64,000 bases of DNA from Cladocopium goreaui (lineage: Eukaryota; Sar; Dinophyceae; Suessiales; Symbiodiniaceae), in NCBI GenBank assembly GCA_947184155.2, contig CAMXCT020001492.1, forward strand, positions 1-64,000, in the 5' to 3' direction. The notes under the pieces were generated by a model. That model made no database searches, was not told the origin of the DNA, and saw only the letters and a program-made list of their open reading frames with translations. The position numbers were made by a program, and so were the translations under genes. Each line of letters starts with the position of its first letter. The first letter of the stretch is position 1. Positions 56,601 through 61,258 of this stretch are shown piece after piece.

Positions 56601-58154
56601 TAATGCGGAACGATGGGGAAGAATGGTTGGTGGAACACGATGGCAAAATATGGAGGAAAATGCAAGGAAATTCAATGATACAATGGAGGAACATGGTGGA
56701 AAATAGTGGAAAATCAGGGAAAGATGGGGAAAAACACTGGAAAACGATGGTGGAAAATGGATTGAACATTCTCCAAATGTTGGAAATGGTGGAGTTGCGA
56801 TGAATCCGCATCCAATAAGTAGGGATGATGTGAGTGCTTGGATGAGGCTGCTAGTAGACAAATATTGATCATCAAGGTGTGTGTGTGTATATATTAATAT
56901 ACATACATATTATATCAGATGATACTACTTGTACATCAAATAACACTCCACCAGAAGTGACTCATTTGACAGCGCCCCTGAAAAACATCCAGTTTTTTTA
57001 TCAGCAATGTACGTTTAGCAAATCCTCTCGCTCGAGGGACATTTGCAAACACCAAAGTCGTGCTCGCCACAATTCCACTCGTGCATCGTCCAAACTTCGC
57101 AGAAGCCGTTGCTATGCATGGTGACCTGAGCGTTGTGTAAAAATCCTCTGGAAAAGGAAACCTGGAAACGAACTCTACGCCTGAGAGTAATGAAATTTCC
57201 TTAGCTGTTTCTGGTAGGGTAAAACATTATCTGATTTATCCGGATGGTGGTTTCTAAACCCTCTGAAAAATATGAAAGTCAATTGGGATCATTATTCCCA
57301 ATATATGGAAAAATAAAATTCATGTTCCAAACCACCAACCAGTTATTATGATACAACCACAGCTGTCGTTCATGTCGTTCTTGTATCGTCACTTTTCGTG
57401 GCCGTTTCACCGAACCGAACCGAACCGCGAGGTTTCCGCCCAGCTGCGCATTGATAGTCCTCCGATTCCAAATGCGGATGCCAAATCCAGGATGGAATTC
57501 CGCGCCAAATTCCATCCACCATACGTTCTGTCCTTGCTCGCTGCTCCACCACCACCAACAACAGCAACAACAACAAGAACAACAACAACAACATGACGAT
57601 TATCATCATCATCATCATCATCATAGTAATGAGACACATCCAACTGTATAGAAAATTGGTTCTTTCAAACGTGTCCGCCATGTTTGTTCAATCTTTCGGT
57701 CAACACATCGCGCCGCTGTTCACCGCTCCTCTGGTTGAAGGAGTCACCATCTGGGCGCCACTCTAAATGTGCCGTGGGTTCCTCAGCGGCGTCGTTTTGT
57801 GATGTTCACCCGTTTGCGTCCTTTTAGGTGTTGCTCTGATTGACATTCTCCATCCTGAAAAATCCAGGATCCCTCTGGTAATGACTAACAGTTTGCGACA
57901 TTGAAAATGGCCTATTTAATTCGTCGATTTACCTATTAAAGATGGTGATTTTCCATAGCTTTTTGTACGTTTACCAGAGGGTATACAAACTCCCCATCTT
58001 TGTCACCTGCCTGATCCAGATACCGAGCATCAACGCAGCCGCATCCTTGTAACATGGTGGCGCTCATTGCAAGGACGGCAAAGCCCACAGCGTAGCGCCA
58101 GCGCCCGGACGAAGGCGAGGGCATAGAGGGCAGGGGGAGCGATAGCGAAGGCAT
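29937..58154 (-). CDS. Gene 2: large multi-exon membrane protein, function unknown
   Basis: At least 18 minus-strand exons, most joined with consistent phase and mostly AG|G acceptors. The product opens with a hydrophobic N-terminus (RYAVGFAVLAMSATMLQG), then cysteine-rich exons, a segment resembling a SAP-like helix pair, then membrane segments LIAFIFAECFCSCLFF, LILLPFLVLTYGLG and FYGFLFCGGFFWFIRIMG, and a basic tail. This suggests a surface or endomembrane protein with cysteine-rich lumenal part. I do not recognise the family. The stop codon was not placed, and some internal exons are surely missing. Confidence 0.6.
30147..30360. mobile_element. MITE family A, tandem one-and-a-half copies
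   Basis: TACCCTCTGGTAATTTAACA to CCAGAGGGATCCAGAGGGTA (30,269), followed directly by a second right half ending GTTCGTTTACCAGAGGGTA. Confidence 0.75.
30528..30642. repeat. AT microsatellite
   Basis: (AT)n/(TATG)n run within gene 2. Confidence 0.85.
32707..32839. mobile_element. family G element
   Basis: ACAGGATGGGGGCCCCCAGT at the left, TTGGGGCCCATCCTG at the right, with CCATAAACCATAGTTAA inside. Inverse orientation to 45,505 and 47,525. Confidence 0.75.
33367..33770. repeat. AT microsatellites flanking a gene 2 exon
   Basis: (AT)n runs at 33,374-33,400 and 33,668-33,762 bracket the exon at 33,519-33,609. Confidence 0.85.
33519..33609 (-). CDS. gene 2 exon, basic tail
   Basis: Acceptor CGCAG|GTATGA; encodes (Q)YERPSNKVRMQRGASKILG then RGGSRSIQPGE; donor GAA|GTGAAG. 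Positively charged, consistent with a cytosolic segment after the last helix. Confidence 0.6.
33771..34055. repeat. G/C-rich repeat with TAGTAGTTAG units
   Basis: TATACAGGAGCTATGTTCCC recurs at 33,811, 33,921 and 34,010. Between copies are (TAGTAGTTAG)n and long G runs (GGGTAGGGGGTGGGG) opposed by C runs. Confidence 0.9.
34063..34275. repeat. AT/TATG microsatellite
   Basis: (TATA)n, (ATGT)n and (TTTA)n runs. Confidence 0.85.
34691..34787 (-). CDS. gene 2 exon, membrane segment
   Basis: Acceptor CCGAG|GTTTCT; encodes FYGFLFCGGFFWFIRIMGCC then CLIATTIKIPK; donor AAGCA|GCGCGG (GC) forms CAG with the next exon. Confidence 0.65.
35170..35322 (-). CDS. possible gene 2 exon, frame uncertain
   Basis: After AAG|GATTGA two frames stay open: LTPSSAHFAYHGFANIGVGI and IDAIQCPLCLPWICKHWG. 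Either could be coding. Confidence 0.3.
35391..35502. mobile_element. family D element
   Basis: TTGGCAGTGTGTCAAAACC to GGTATTGATCCATACCCAT. Confidence 0.8.
35671..35772. mobile_element. family I element
   Basis: ATTGCCAATCTTAGATACC to CAAGTACCCATCGTTGACC; a second copy is at 54,365. Confidence 0.6.
35774..35876. mobile_element. MITE family A copy
   Basis: TACCCTCCGGTAAACTAACA to TTGTATGTTTACCAGATAT, with a damaged right end. Confidence 0.65.
36132..36245. mobile_element. MITE family B copy
   Basis: TACCATCTGGTTATTTAACA to GTTAGTCAGAACCAGATGGA. Confidence 0.75.
36280..36340 (-). CDS. gene 2 exon, membrane segment
   Basis: Acceptor GGCAG|GTCTCA; encodes (S)LILLPFLVLTYGLGPSAAL, a membrane helix. 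3' end approximate. Confidence 0.55.
36570..36645 (-). CDS. gene 2 exon
   Basis: Acceptor GGAAG|GTCGCC; encodes VAGRTAGLVERKPVCQTFEV then FELWN; donor AACA|GCAATA (GC). Confidence 0.5.
37006..37107. mobile_element. family E element
   Basis: CTGCTTGGTGGTGCAATAACC to TGAAACCACCAACCAG. Confidence 0.65.
37442..37549. mobile_element. family D element
   Basis: ATTTGGGTATGAGTCAAAACC to GGTTTTGATACATCCCCAT. Confidence 0.7.
37732..37839. mobile_element. MITE family A copy
   Basis: TACCCTCTGGTAAACTAACA to GTAACAAATTATCAGAGGGTA. Confidence 0.85.
38226..38342. mobile_element. MITE family C, diverged copy
   Basis: CCTCTGGTAATTTTTCACAG left; GCCAGGGTCGTCATGTTAAT right; interior CCAACC-type core as at 22,787. 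It overlaps a decayed family A copy starting near 38,122. Confidence 0.45.
38413..38506. mobile_element. family J element (empty site)
   Basis: GATGCTCCATGGTGCTGGAC to TATTCCAGCACCATGGAG, with GGGTAAATGTAGGTAAATA before the right end. The same sequence at 42,436 is interrupted by a MITE. Confidence 0.75.
38647..38753. mobile_element. family D element at a splice donor
   Basis: GGGGATGGGTCAAAACCC to GGTATTGATCCATAGCCAT. Its right end lies five bases from the donor of the 39-nt gene 2 exon. Confidence 0.75.
38759..38797 (-). CDS. gene 2 micro-exon (39 nt)
   Basis: Acceptor GCGGAG|GTGCCG; 13 codons VPETKRHRALIEK; canonical donor AAAAG|GTAAAA. A family D element starts five bases into the intron. 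Confidence 0.55.
39710..39777 (-). CDS. gene 2 exon, membrane segment
   Basis: Acceptor GCCAG|GTCTAA; encodes (C)LIAFIFAECFCSCLFFK, a membrane helix with cysteines, then an acidic DEADG stretch. 3' end approximate (several GC/GA donors). Confidence 0.6.
40054..40118 (-). CDS. gene 2 exon
   Basis: Acceptor CCAAG|GACTCG; encodes TRDLFYEGHIGGKLPTLRIY then R; donor CGTT|GCTGCA (GC), forming TGT with the next exon. Confidence 0.6.
40494..40612. mobile_element. family F element
   Basis: TGGAGGTTTCCATAAATATGG to CCATGACTTCGGAAACCTAC, with CCCAATAGCTGGATGGTTCA inside. Confidence 0.7.
40855..40959. mobile_element. family D element
   Basis: ATGGGGATGGGTCAAAACCC to GGTATTGATCCATACCCAT. Confidence 0.8.
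41098..41214. mobile_element. MITE family A, decayed
   Basis: TTACTCTCCGATAAATTTATC to GTTAAATTACCAGATGGCA. Confidence 0.5.
41225..41348 (-). CDS. gene 2 exon
   Basis: Acceptor GAAGAG|GTCGTT. With the base left by the exon before, it reads (R)RFEVPWRPPRGAIFRGRV then VEVLLSTEWLPIARC. 3' end approximate; a decayed MITE follows at once. Confidence 0.55.
41578..41659 (-). CDS. gene 2 exon
   Basis: Acceptor GCTGAG|GAAGGA; encodes EGDIESLEEVRVVVSDLSRE then TVDAPDM; donor ATGC|GTAACG. Confidence 0.65.
42391..42578. mobile_element. family J element interrupted by a MITE
   Basis: GACGCTCCATGTGTGGAATAT to ATCTTCCAGCACCATGGAGC, split at 42,449-42,552 by a family A MITE. The J halves rejoin to match 38,413-38,506. 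Confidence 0.8.
42449..42552. mobile_element. MITE family A copy nested in family J
   Basis: TACCCTCTGGTGAACTAACA to GTTAGTTCACCAGAGGGTA. Inverted ends are CCCTCTGGTGAAC/GTTCACCAGAGGG, flanked by TA on both sides. Confidence 0.9.
42781..42898. mobile_element. family E element
   Basis: CTGGTTGGTGGTATACCTACC to CCAAACCACCAAGCAG. Confidence 0.8.
43207..43271 (-). CDS. gene 2 exon
   Basis: Acceptor CCAAG|GTACAC; encodes YTLGVEFESYRCRLADEVAM; donor ACTG|GCCGAT (GC). A duplicated CTTCATCGGCCA makes alternative donors possible. Confidence 0.65.
43342..43461. mobile_element. MITE family A copy
   Basis: TACCCTCCTGGTTGTGACTA to TTGTATGTTTACCAGAGGGTA, inside the gene 2 intron 43,272-43,624. Confidence 0.75.
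43500..43594. mobile_element. family E element, right end lost
   Basis: CTGGTTGGTGGTATACCTACC through AATGTTCCAAACC; the last ACCAACCAG is replaced by (TA)n. Confidence 0.75.
43625..43692 (-). CDS. gene 2 exon
   Basis: Acceptor GGACAG|GAGCGC; encodes ERDVGLFSVLFRTKQSIDQY then AW; donor TGGAT|GTGCTA. In phase with the next exon. Confidence 0.65.
45240..45324 (-). CDS. gene 2 exon (CRCK motif)
   Basis: Acceptor ATCCGAG|GATTGA; encodes IETEIQMCRCKTENYNGALM. 3' end approximate. Confidence 0.55.
45505..45634. mobile_element. family G element
   Basis: ACAGGATGGGGCCCAAGATA to AACTGGGGAGCACCATCCTGT. Confidence 0.75.
45636..45743. mobile_element. family F element
   Basis: GGGGGTTTCCTAAAATGGAGA to CCCCTATTTCAGGAAACCTCC, immediately beside the family G copy. 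Confidence 0.75.
46603..46691 (-). CDS. gene 2 exon (Trp/Arg-rich)
   Basis: Acceptor CTCTAG|GTGACA; encodes DNTMIARRTCARWREWLGTF then QWIWHWIYK; donor AAA|GCCCTA (GC). Other frames are open, but this one fits the phase from the exon before. Confidence 0.45.
46728..46827. mobile_element. MITE family A copy filling a gene 2 intron
   Basis: AACATATAACTATGGAAAATC to TTTGTTAAATTACCAGAGGGTA. It occupies 100 of the 162 nt between gene 2 exons at 46,854 and 46,691. The left end is degraded. Confidence 0.7.
46854..46958 (-). CDS. gene 2 exon (FAYNPAARHVHFWWGD)
   Basis: Acceptor CACGAG|GTTTGC; encodes (W)FAYNPAARHVHFWWGDVCI then VNGSLDREVDGSSMQ. The 3' end may be an internal GGAA|GTTCGA donor, which fits the next exon in phase. 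Confidence 0.6.
47264..47348 (-). CDS. gene 2 exon (IPKPVEAAVKIG)
   Basis: Acceptor AATAG|GGCCCC; encodes PPTQNIPKPVEAAVKIGLGF then ANLLGWT; donor ACTTG|GTGAAG. Two leftover bases complete a Trp codon in the next exon. Confidence 0.6.
47391..47490. mobile_element. family F element
   Basis: ATGGAGGTTTCCAAAAATAGG to CCAGCGAGCTTGGGGTACCCC. Confidence 0.7.
47525..47671. mobile_element. family G element
   Basis: ACAGGATGGGGCCCCCAGTC to AACTGGGGGGCCCACCCTGTA. Confidence 0.8.
47935..48350. repeat. cluster of AAAATGTAACTTACATTTT palindromes
   Basis: AAAAATGTAA/TTACATTTTT motifs occur at least eight times on both strands (about 47,958, 48,000, 48,050, 48,110, 48,260, 48,297, 48,324), several next to GGGGAGG/CCCCTCC. 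Palindromic half-sites suggest hairpin potential. Confidence 0.6.
48890..48968. repeat. AT microsatellite
   Basis: (TATA)n with ATTATG interruptions. Confidence 0.9.
49133..49238. mobile_element. MITE family A copy
   Basis: TACCCTCTGGTAATTTAACA to GTTAGTTTACCAGAGGGTA. Confidence 0.9.
49945..50103 (-). CDS. gene 2 probable exon with SAP-like helix pair
   Basis: Encodes AYLEKWNTTALQTELQHAGL then PTKAADASRRGLVKTWIATV. The L-x2-EL-x3-GLPTKA pattern resembles the SAP helix-loop-helix, though that would be unusual in a membrane protein. Boundaries uncertain; it could belong to a separate gene. Confidence 0.45.
50474..50535 (-). CDS. gene 2 probable exon, frame uncertain
   Basis: Two readings compete: IAMARDDQGLVSVNGLVEQ, which lacks a nearby acceptor, and ACLCERPGGTG after an AG|G at GACCAG|GGGCTT. 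Confidence 0.35.
50940..51007 (-). CDS. gene 2 exon 7
   Basis: Acceptor CGGAG|GAAGCG, donor ATAAG|GTGGTA. Encodes EADQEAALIGDYLAPGLREC. Confidence 0.5.
51068..51175. repeat. AT microsatellite
   Basis: (AT)n/(ATAATA)n run upstream of a gene 2 exon. Confidence 0.9.
51383..51502. mobile_element. family E element
   Basis: CTGCTTGGTGGTTGAGCCC to CCAAACCACCAATCAG. Confidence 0.75.
51854..51990. mobile_element. family F element, diverged
   Basis: AGAGGTTTCTCAAAATCGGGG through CTTTGGGGTACCCCGATTTT. Confidence 0.5.
52190..52430. repeat. GATGAT/AATGATAGCAATGA degenerate repeat
   Basis: Purine-rich, strand-asymmetric units of GATGATGGTG, AGCAATGA and AGTGATGAAGTG. Confidence 0.5.
52975..53098 (-). 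CDS. gene 2 exon 6
   Basis: Acceptor TTGCCAG|GAACTG. Encodes NWDVYDALLERQSGGALTTG then ETVYRWSLGCNGRFEATMG, open for over 40 codons. The 3' end is approximate. Confidence 0.6.
53131..53223. mobile_element. MITE family C copy
   Basis: AAATTAACAGAGACCCTGCCA left; TCAGGGTCGAACTGTTAAATT then ACCAGGGGGTA right. It starts about 30 nt upstream of the gene 2 exon at 53,098. Confidence 0.65.
53230..53352. mobile_element. family H element
   Basis: TCATCCCACTTAGTAAG left and CTGACTAAGTGGGATGA right are inverted; interior AGTTATAAGTGGATTAACCC. Confidence 0.7.
53538..53645. mobile_element. MITE family A copy
   Basis: TACCCTCTGGTAAACTAACA to GTTAAATTACCAGAGGGTA. Confidence 0.9.
53718..53838. mobile_element. 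family F element
   Basis: GATGGGGTTCCCAGAAATGC to CCATGACTTAGGAAACCTCC. Confidence 0.65.
54280..54720. repeat. AAATCACCATT degenerate tandem with a family I copy
   Basis: AAATCACCATT units recur at 54,298-54,365 and 54,600-54,715, split by a family I element (54,365-54,474). Confidence 0.6.
54765..54841 (-). CDS. gene 2 exon 5
   Basis: Acceptor CTTAG|GAGCTG, donor GAGACG|GTGAGT. The best frame gives SCHALEADQQICELRRDDDG. Another open frame exists, so frame is likely but not certain. Confidence 0.5.
54858..55035. repeat. TTTATATGGA degenerate tandem
   Basis: GATTTATATGG and GGTTATTTATATGG units. Confidence 0.6.
55133..55247. mobile_element. MITE family B copy
   Basis: TACCATCTGGTTATTTAACA to TGTTAAATAACCAGAGGGTA, a well-kept copy. 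Confidence 0.85.
55976..56075. mobile_element. family E element
   Basis: CTGGTTGGTGGTTTTAACC to CCAAACCACCAACCAG. Confidence 0.85.
56239..56346. mobile_element. MITE family A, diverged
   Basis: TAGCCTCCAACTAACATAGC to TTGTGTGTTTACTGGATGGTA. Confidence 0.5.
56552..56599 (-). CDS. gene 2 exon 4
   Basis: Acceptor ATTAG|GTCATG; encodes (S)HEIATNGNYCKAWRL. Donor CTTG|GTGGAA. One base left by exon 3 (A) completes a Ser codon. Confidence 0.5.
57032..57125 (-). CDS. gene 2 exon 3, cysteine-rich
   Basis: Acceptor GCTCAG|GTCACC. Encodes VTMHSNGFCEVWTMHEWNCG then EHDFGVCKCPS. Four cysteines in about 20 residues suggest a disulfide-bonded lumenal module. Confidence 0.6.
57239..57342. mobile_element. 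family E element
   Basis: CCGGATGGTGGTTTCTAAACC to CCAAACCACCAACCAG. Confidence 0.8.
57547..57625. repeat. CAA/ATC trinucleotide microsatellite
   Basis: (CAA)n followed by (ATC)n. Confidence 0.9.
57671..57781 (-). CDS. gene 2 exon 2
   Basis: Acceptor GCTGAG|GAACCC. Encodes EPTAHLEWRPDGDSFNQRSG then EQRRDVLTERLNKHGGH. Phase 0 with exon 1. The 3' end is taken at CAC|GTTTGA. Confidence 0.65.
57869..57983. mobile_element. MITE family A copy filling gene 2 intron 1
   Basis: CCCTCTGGTAATGACTAACA to TTGTACGTTTACCAGAGGGTA. The intron (57,782-57,992) is 211 nt, so the element is over half of it. Confidence 0.8.
57993..58154 (-). CDS. gene 2 exon 1 (signal or anchor)
   Basis: 54 codons from ATG; Pro/Ser-rich start, then RYAVGFAVLAMSATMLQGCG, a signal peptide or anchor, then an acidic stretch DQAGDKDG. 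Donor GGG|GAGTTT (GA). A family A MITE begins 9 nt into the intron. Confidence 0.7.
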
Positions 58155-58224
58155 CCTGCAAATCCAGGCGAGGTGGAGGATAGACTATATTTTGGAGTAC
58201 CAGATGTAATCTGCATGTATTGTA

Positions 58225-58640
58225 TAATGATTACATATTACATATTAATTACATATACTATAATATATTATATTATATTACATTATATTATATTGTATTA
58301 TAATTTATTATAAAGAAATCATATTATATATTATATTGAATTGAATTATATTATATTATATTATGTTATATTATATTATATTATATCATATTATATTATT
58401 ATGTTATATTATATAATATTATATCATATCATATTATATTATATTACATTATATTTGATTATTTTGTATTATATTATATTATATTAAAATCTGTTATATT
58501 ATATTATATTATATATTATATAGTATATATGTGCAATGGATACGGTAATATATCGAGTATGTGTATGTATATATACATATACATATATATATATATATCT
58601 ACACATGTATGACTCTCTATATATATATATATTACTGCTT
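58225..58640. repeat. TATTA pentanucleotide and AT satellite
   Basis: (ATATT)n for about 280 bp, then (TATA)n. It lies upstream of the gene 2 ATG. Confidence 0.95.
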
Positions 58641-59253
58641 TCATATTGTTATGATTGGTTATTATGATTGATTATGATGAATTGATGTCAATTCCAAAGT
58701 TGATTTATGATTTGTTTGGATGGTTTCAGAATTGAACAGCTTGCAAAATGTCAGGGGCACTTGATATCATGACAGTCCATGCATGTTTGCAGATATCTGG
58801 TATGGACATGTGCAAATATGATATGCCCGGGATACAAGTGGAAAGACCAGGGCACCAGCCACCTGCACAGCGCTAACATCATAAAACATGCATGGCACAT
58901 CTACATGGCACCCGATAGAAACTGGTTCACCTCCTTGGCGGGATGTGAAACCTGTACAGCTGTAAGAACGAACAAAACTCATCAAAAATAGTCGCGGTTG
59001 GGATCTGAAAGTTTCTGAAACCATTACAGTATTCATTTTGGGGATTAACTATGTCTAGGACCCAATGTTGAGCAATGGGTTTCCCATTCTGCCCTTTGGC
59101 CAAGTGTCCACAAGACTCCCAAGAGGAGCAGCAGCAAACTGCTGGGTGCCAAACGACCGGAAGAATTGCAGTTCACATCGCAGGTGTACCTCGTCAGGTT
59201 GCAACCACGGTTTCAAAGGTGAAAGAAGGTTGATTGGTGCAAGTTGTAGCATG

Positions 59254-59350
59254 TACCCTCTGGTTATTTAACATAGCCATGGAAAATGGCCCATGTATAG
59301 ATGATTTTCCCAGCTAGATACCTCCATTTATAAGGGATTTTCCATGGCTA
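59254..59350. mobile_element. MITE family B, right end lost
   Basis: TACCCTCTGGTTATTTAACA, GCCATGGAAAATGGCC, through TTTTCCATGGCTATTCTCC, then breaks off. Confidence 0.65.
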
Positions 59351-59640
59351 TTCTCCAGAAGGCAGCCCATGCACTTGAAATAATGGATGCAACTGGATGC
59401 CCAAGATAGAATTGCAATCTCTGCAAGGCGCACAGCAGATCATGACATGCAACCATATTAAGAGTATGGCCAGCCTTGCCACCAAAACATGGCCAGGACT
59501 TAATTTGGGTGAGGCCAGGAATGTTAATCCACATGGAAACAGAAAATCTCCCAATGTATACATGATTTGCCTTCCAAAACCTCCATGCATTCGGGACTTC
59601 CCAGCCAGCCATGGTTGATTCCCGAAGAGTATATGTAGCT
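59345..59640 (-). CDS. possible coding exon, unknown
   Basis: A minus-strand frame of about 98 codons includes WINIPGLTQIKSWPCFGGKA and HPVASIISSAWAAFW. Composition looks protein-like, but several frames are open here and no splice partner was found. Confidence 0.25.
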
Positions 59641-60149
59641 TGTTCATGCTTTTTCCTCATTTAAGTCGTGGTAAGTTTGACATAGGGCCCAACTGCTTGT
59701 AATTTTGATACGTTTCCTGTGTTCCCTCTGTAAACATCTCATGTTTTTGTCCGGAAATCAAGACTCACGCCCGAAAAGGAGCTGTTAAAAAGTCCCATTT
59801 ATCAGGGGTATGGTATGGTTCATGGTGCAATCACAAAAGATATATAATATATAACAATATAACAAATGTGTATATTTACATTTGCCCCTCTATAGCCATA
59901 TAATATGTTCATTTGCATACTCCGATGCATGAAAATTTTCGGGTTGGAACCCCCAACTGGCTTTCTAATAGTGGTAATGATGATTAACCAGTGGATGGAC
60001 TGGTGTACCCTATTTTCAGACGCAAACGAATATATCTGTGATAGAATATATTGTAAAAAGTAGTCTTATGTAACTTACCATTATTTTTGTAGGACTCTAC
60101 TTTTCTGGAAACATTTCTGTCTTTATTGGCCTTGCGAAATACACATGCG

Positions 60150-60285
60150 CCGATTCATCCAGGTAACGCGGTTCCTCCACCTGTGGTGTTCACCTTGAAT
60201 TGTTCCTCCAGAGCGATGTCACAAAGAGCCTGGCGGCGATGGGCGGTGCTGCCGGTGATGGTCGACTTTGGTTCCGAACTAAAAA
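60150..60285 (-). CDS. possible coding exon, unknown
   Basis: Minus-strand reading EPKSTITGSTAHRRQALCDI then ALEEQFKVNTTGGGTALPG is open and protein-like. No family or neighbour exon assigned. Confidence 0.25.
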
Positions 60286-60777
60286 AAAACATCATCTCCT
60301 GGATATCTACACTATCGAGATATCATGAGATATCTACCATAAAACCAGAGTTAACCACAAATTGCATTGTAGATCCCAGTGTCTAGTTCGATAGATCTAC
60401 CATAAACTATTAAATTTCGCGAGCTCTCGTTTATCAGAAATTGCGATTGAAATTCACCAACATGTGTTGAAACATTAGGTTGCGCCAAAATGAATTGTTT
60501 TTTATTCAATTTTGGGGAAACGAGACTTGTGAACACATATCATGAAAAAATGCTGTCACGGGCCACTACGGGATCATGGTCCACCATGGTGTGGTATACT
60601 TTTCGATCAGAACCTCCGAAGCCGAGTTGTGCTGAAAGCCTGTGTCCTGATGAAATTGACTTGGATAGATTCAACTTAAAAACGCCTAGCCGTCAGTCTA
60701 TTTCATTCTGGCATCGCTGTCATTTGTTCTGGAAACATCATGATAATTGACACCAACTGCACACCTGCATTCCAACA

Positions 60778-60990
60778 ACCCGCATGGATGACGATGGTGG
60801 CTCTCAACGAGCGGCGCTGGTGCCAGTAGGCCCCCGTCGAGGAAACCGACGGGTTCAACTTGAACAGCAGAGAGATCGAGATCATTTGCTGGAGGTTGCT
60901 CTGGGGCAGTTGCAAAGTGCCCTGGACAGCTGCTTAGCATTTCTTGGCGCTTCTCCGGAGCAGTCTCGGGTTGCTTGGTTTTTCGGATAA
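60778..60990 (+). CDS. possible upstream exon of the right-edge gene, frame uncertain
   Basis: Two plus-strand frames look coding: AWMTMVALNERRW with a stop, then APVEETDGFNLNSREIEIIC; and the uninterrupted EQQRDRDHLLEVALGQLQSA. It may be a decayed exon of the gene that follows. Confidence 0.3.
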   Translation, partial: TRMDDDGGSQRAALVPVGPRRGNRRVQLEQQRDRDHLLEVALGQLQSALDSCLAFLGASPEQSRVAWFFG

Positions 60991-61099
60991 ACATGGCTAA
61001 CATGGGTGGCCACACTCCTGCGCCAAACAAATCAAACACAATTCTTTAGAGAAGGGGGCAGGGATGGGTCGGATATCATAACCCCCAACTCCTTCTGAG

Positions 61100-61258
61100 G
61101 CTTCAGGGGAAGTGAGGTTGTTCCTGAAGCATGCAGAGGACGTTTTGAAAGGCAACCAGTGCCAGACCTTGCTAAAGACATCCAGAGGTTCACAAGGCAA
61201 GGGCGGCCAGCGATACACGTTGTCCACCATTCTGGAGTCTGTGCTTCTTAGTCGCATG
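61100..61258 (+). CDS. gene 3 exon a
   Basis: Acceptor TTCTGAG|GCTTCA; encodes ASGEVRLFLKHAEDVLKGNQ then CQTLLKTSRGSQGKGGQR and YTLSTILESVLLSRM; donor ATG|GTGCCT. Confidence 0.7.

Noticed and set aside
57370-57681. Minus-strand frames with poly-Val/Leu or poly-Asp
   Set aside because: Translation of the CAA/ATC microsatellite.
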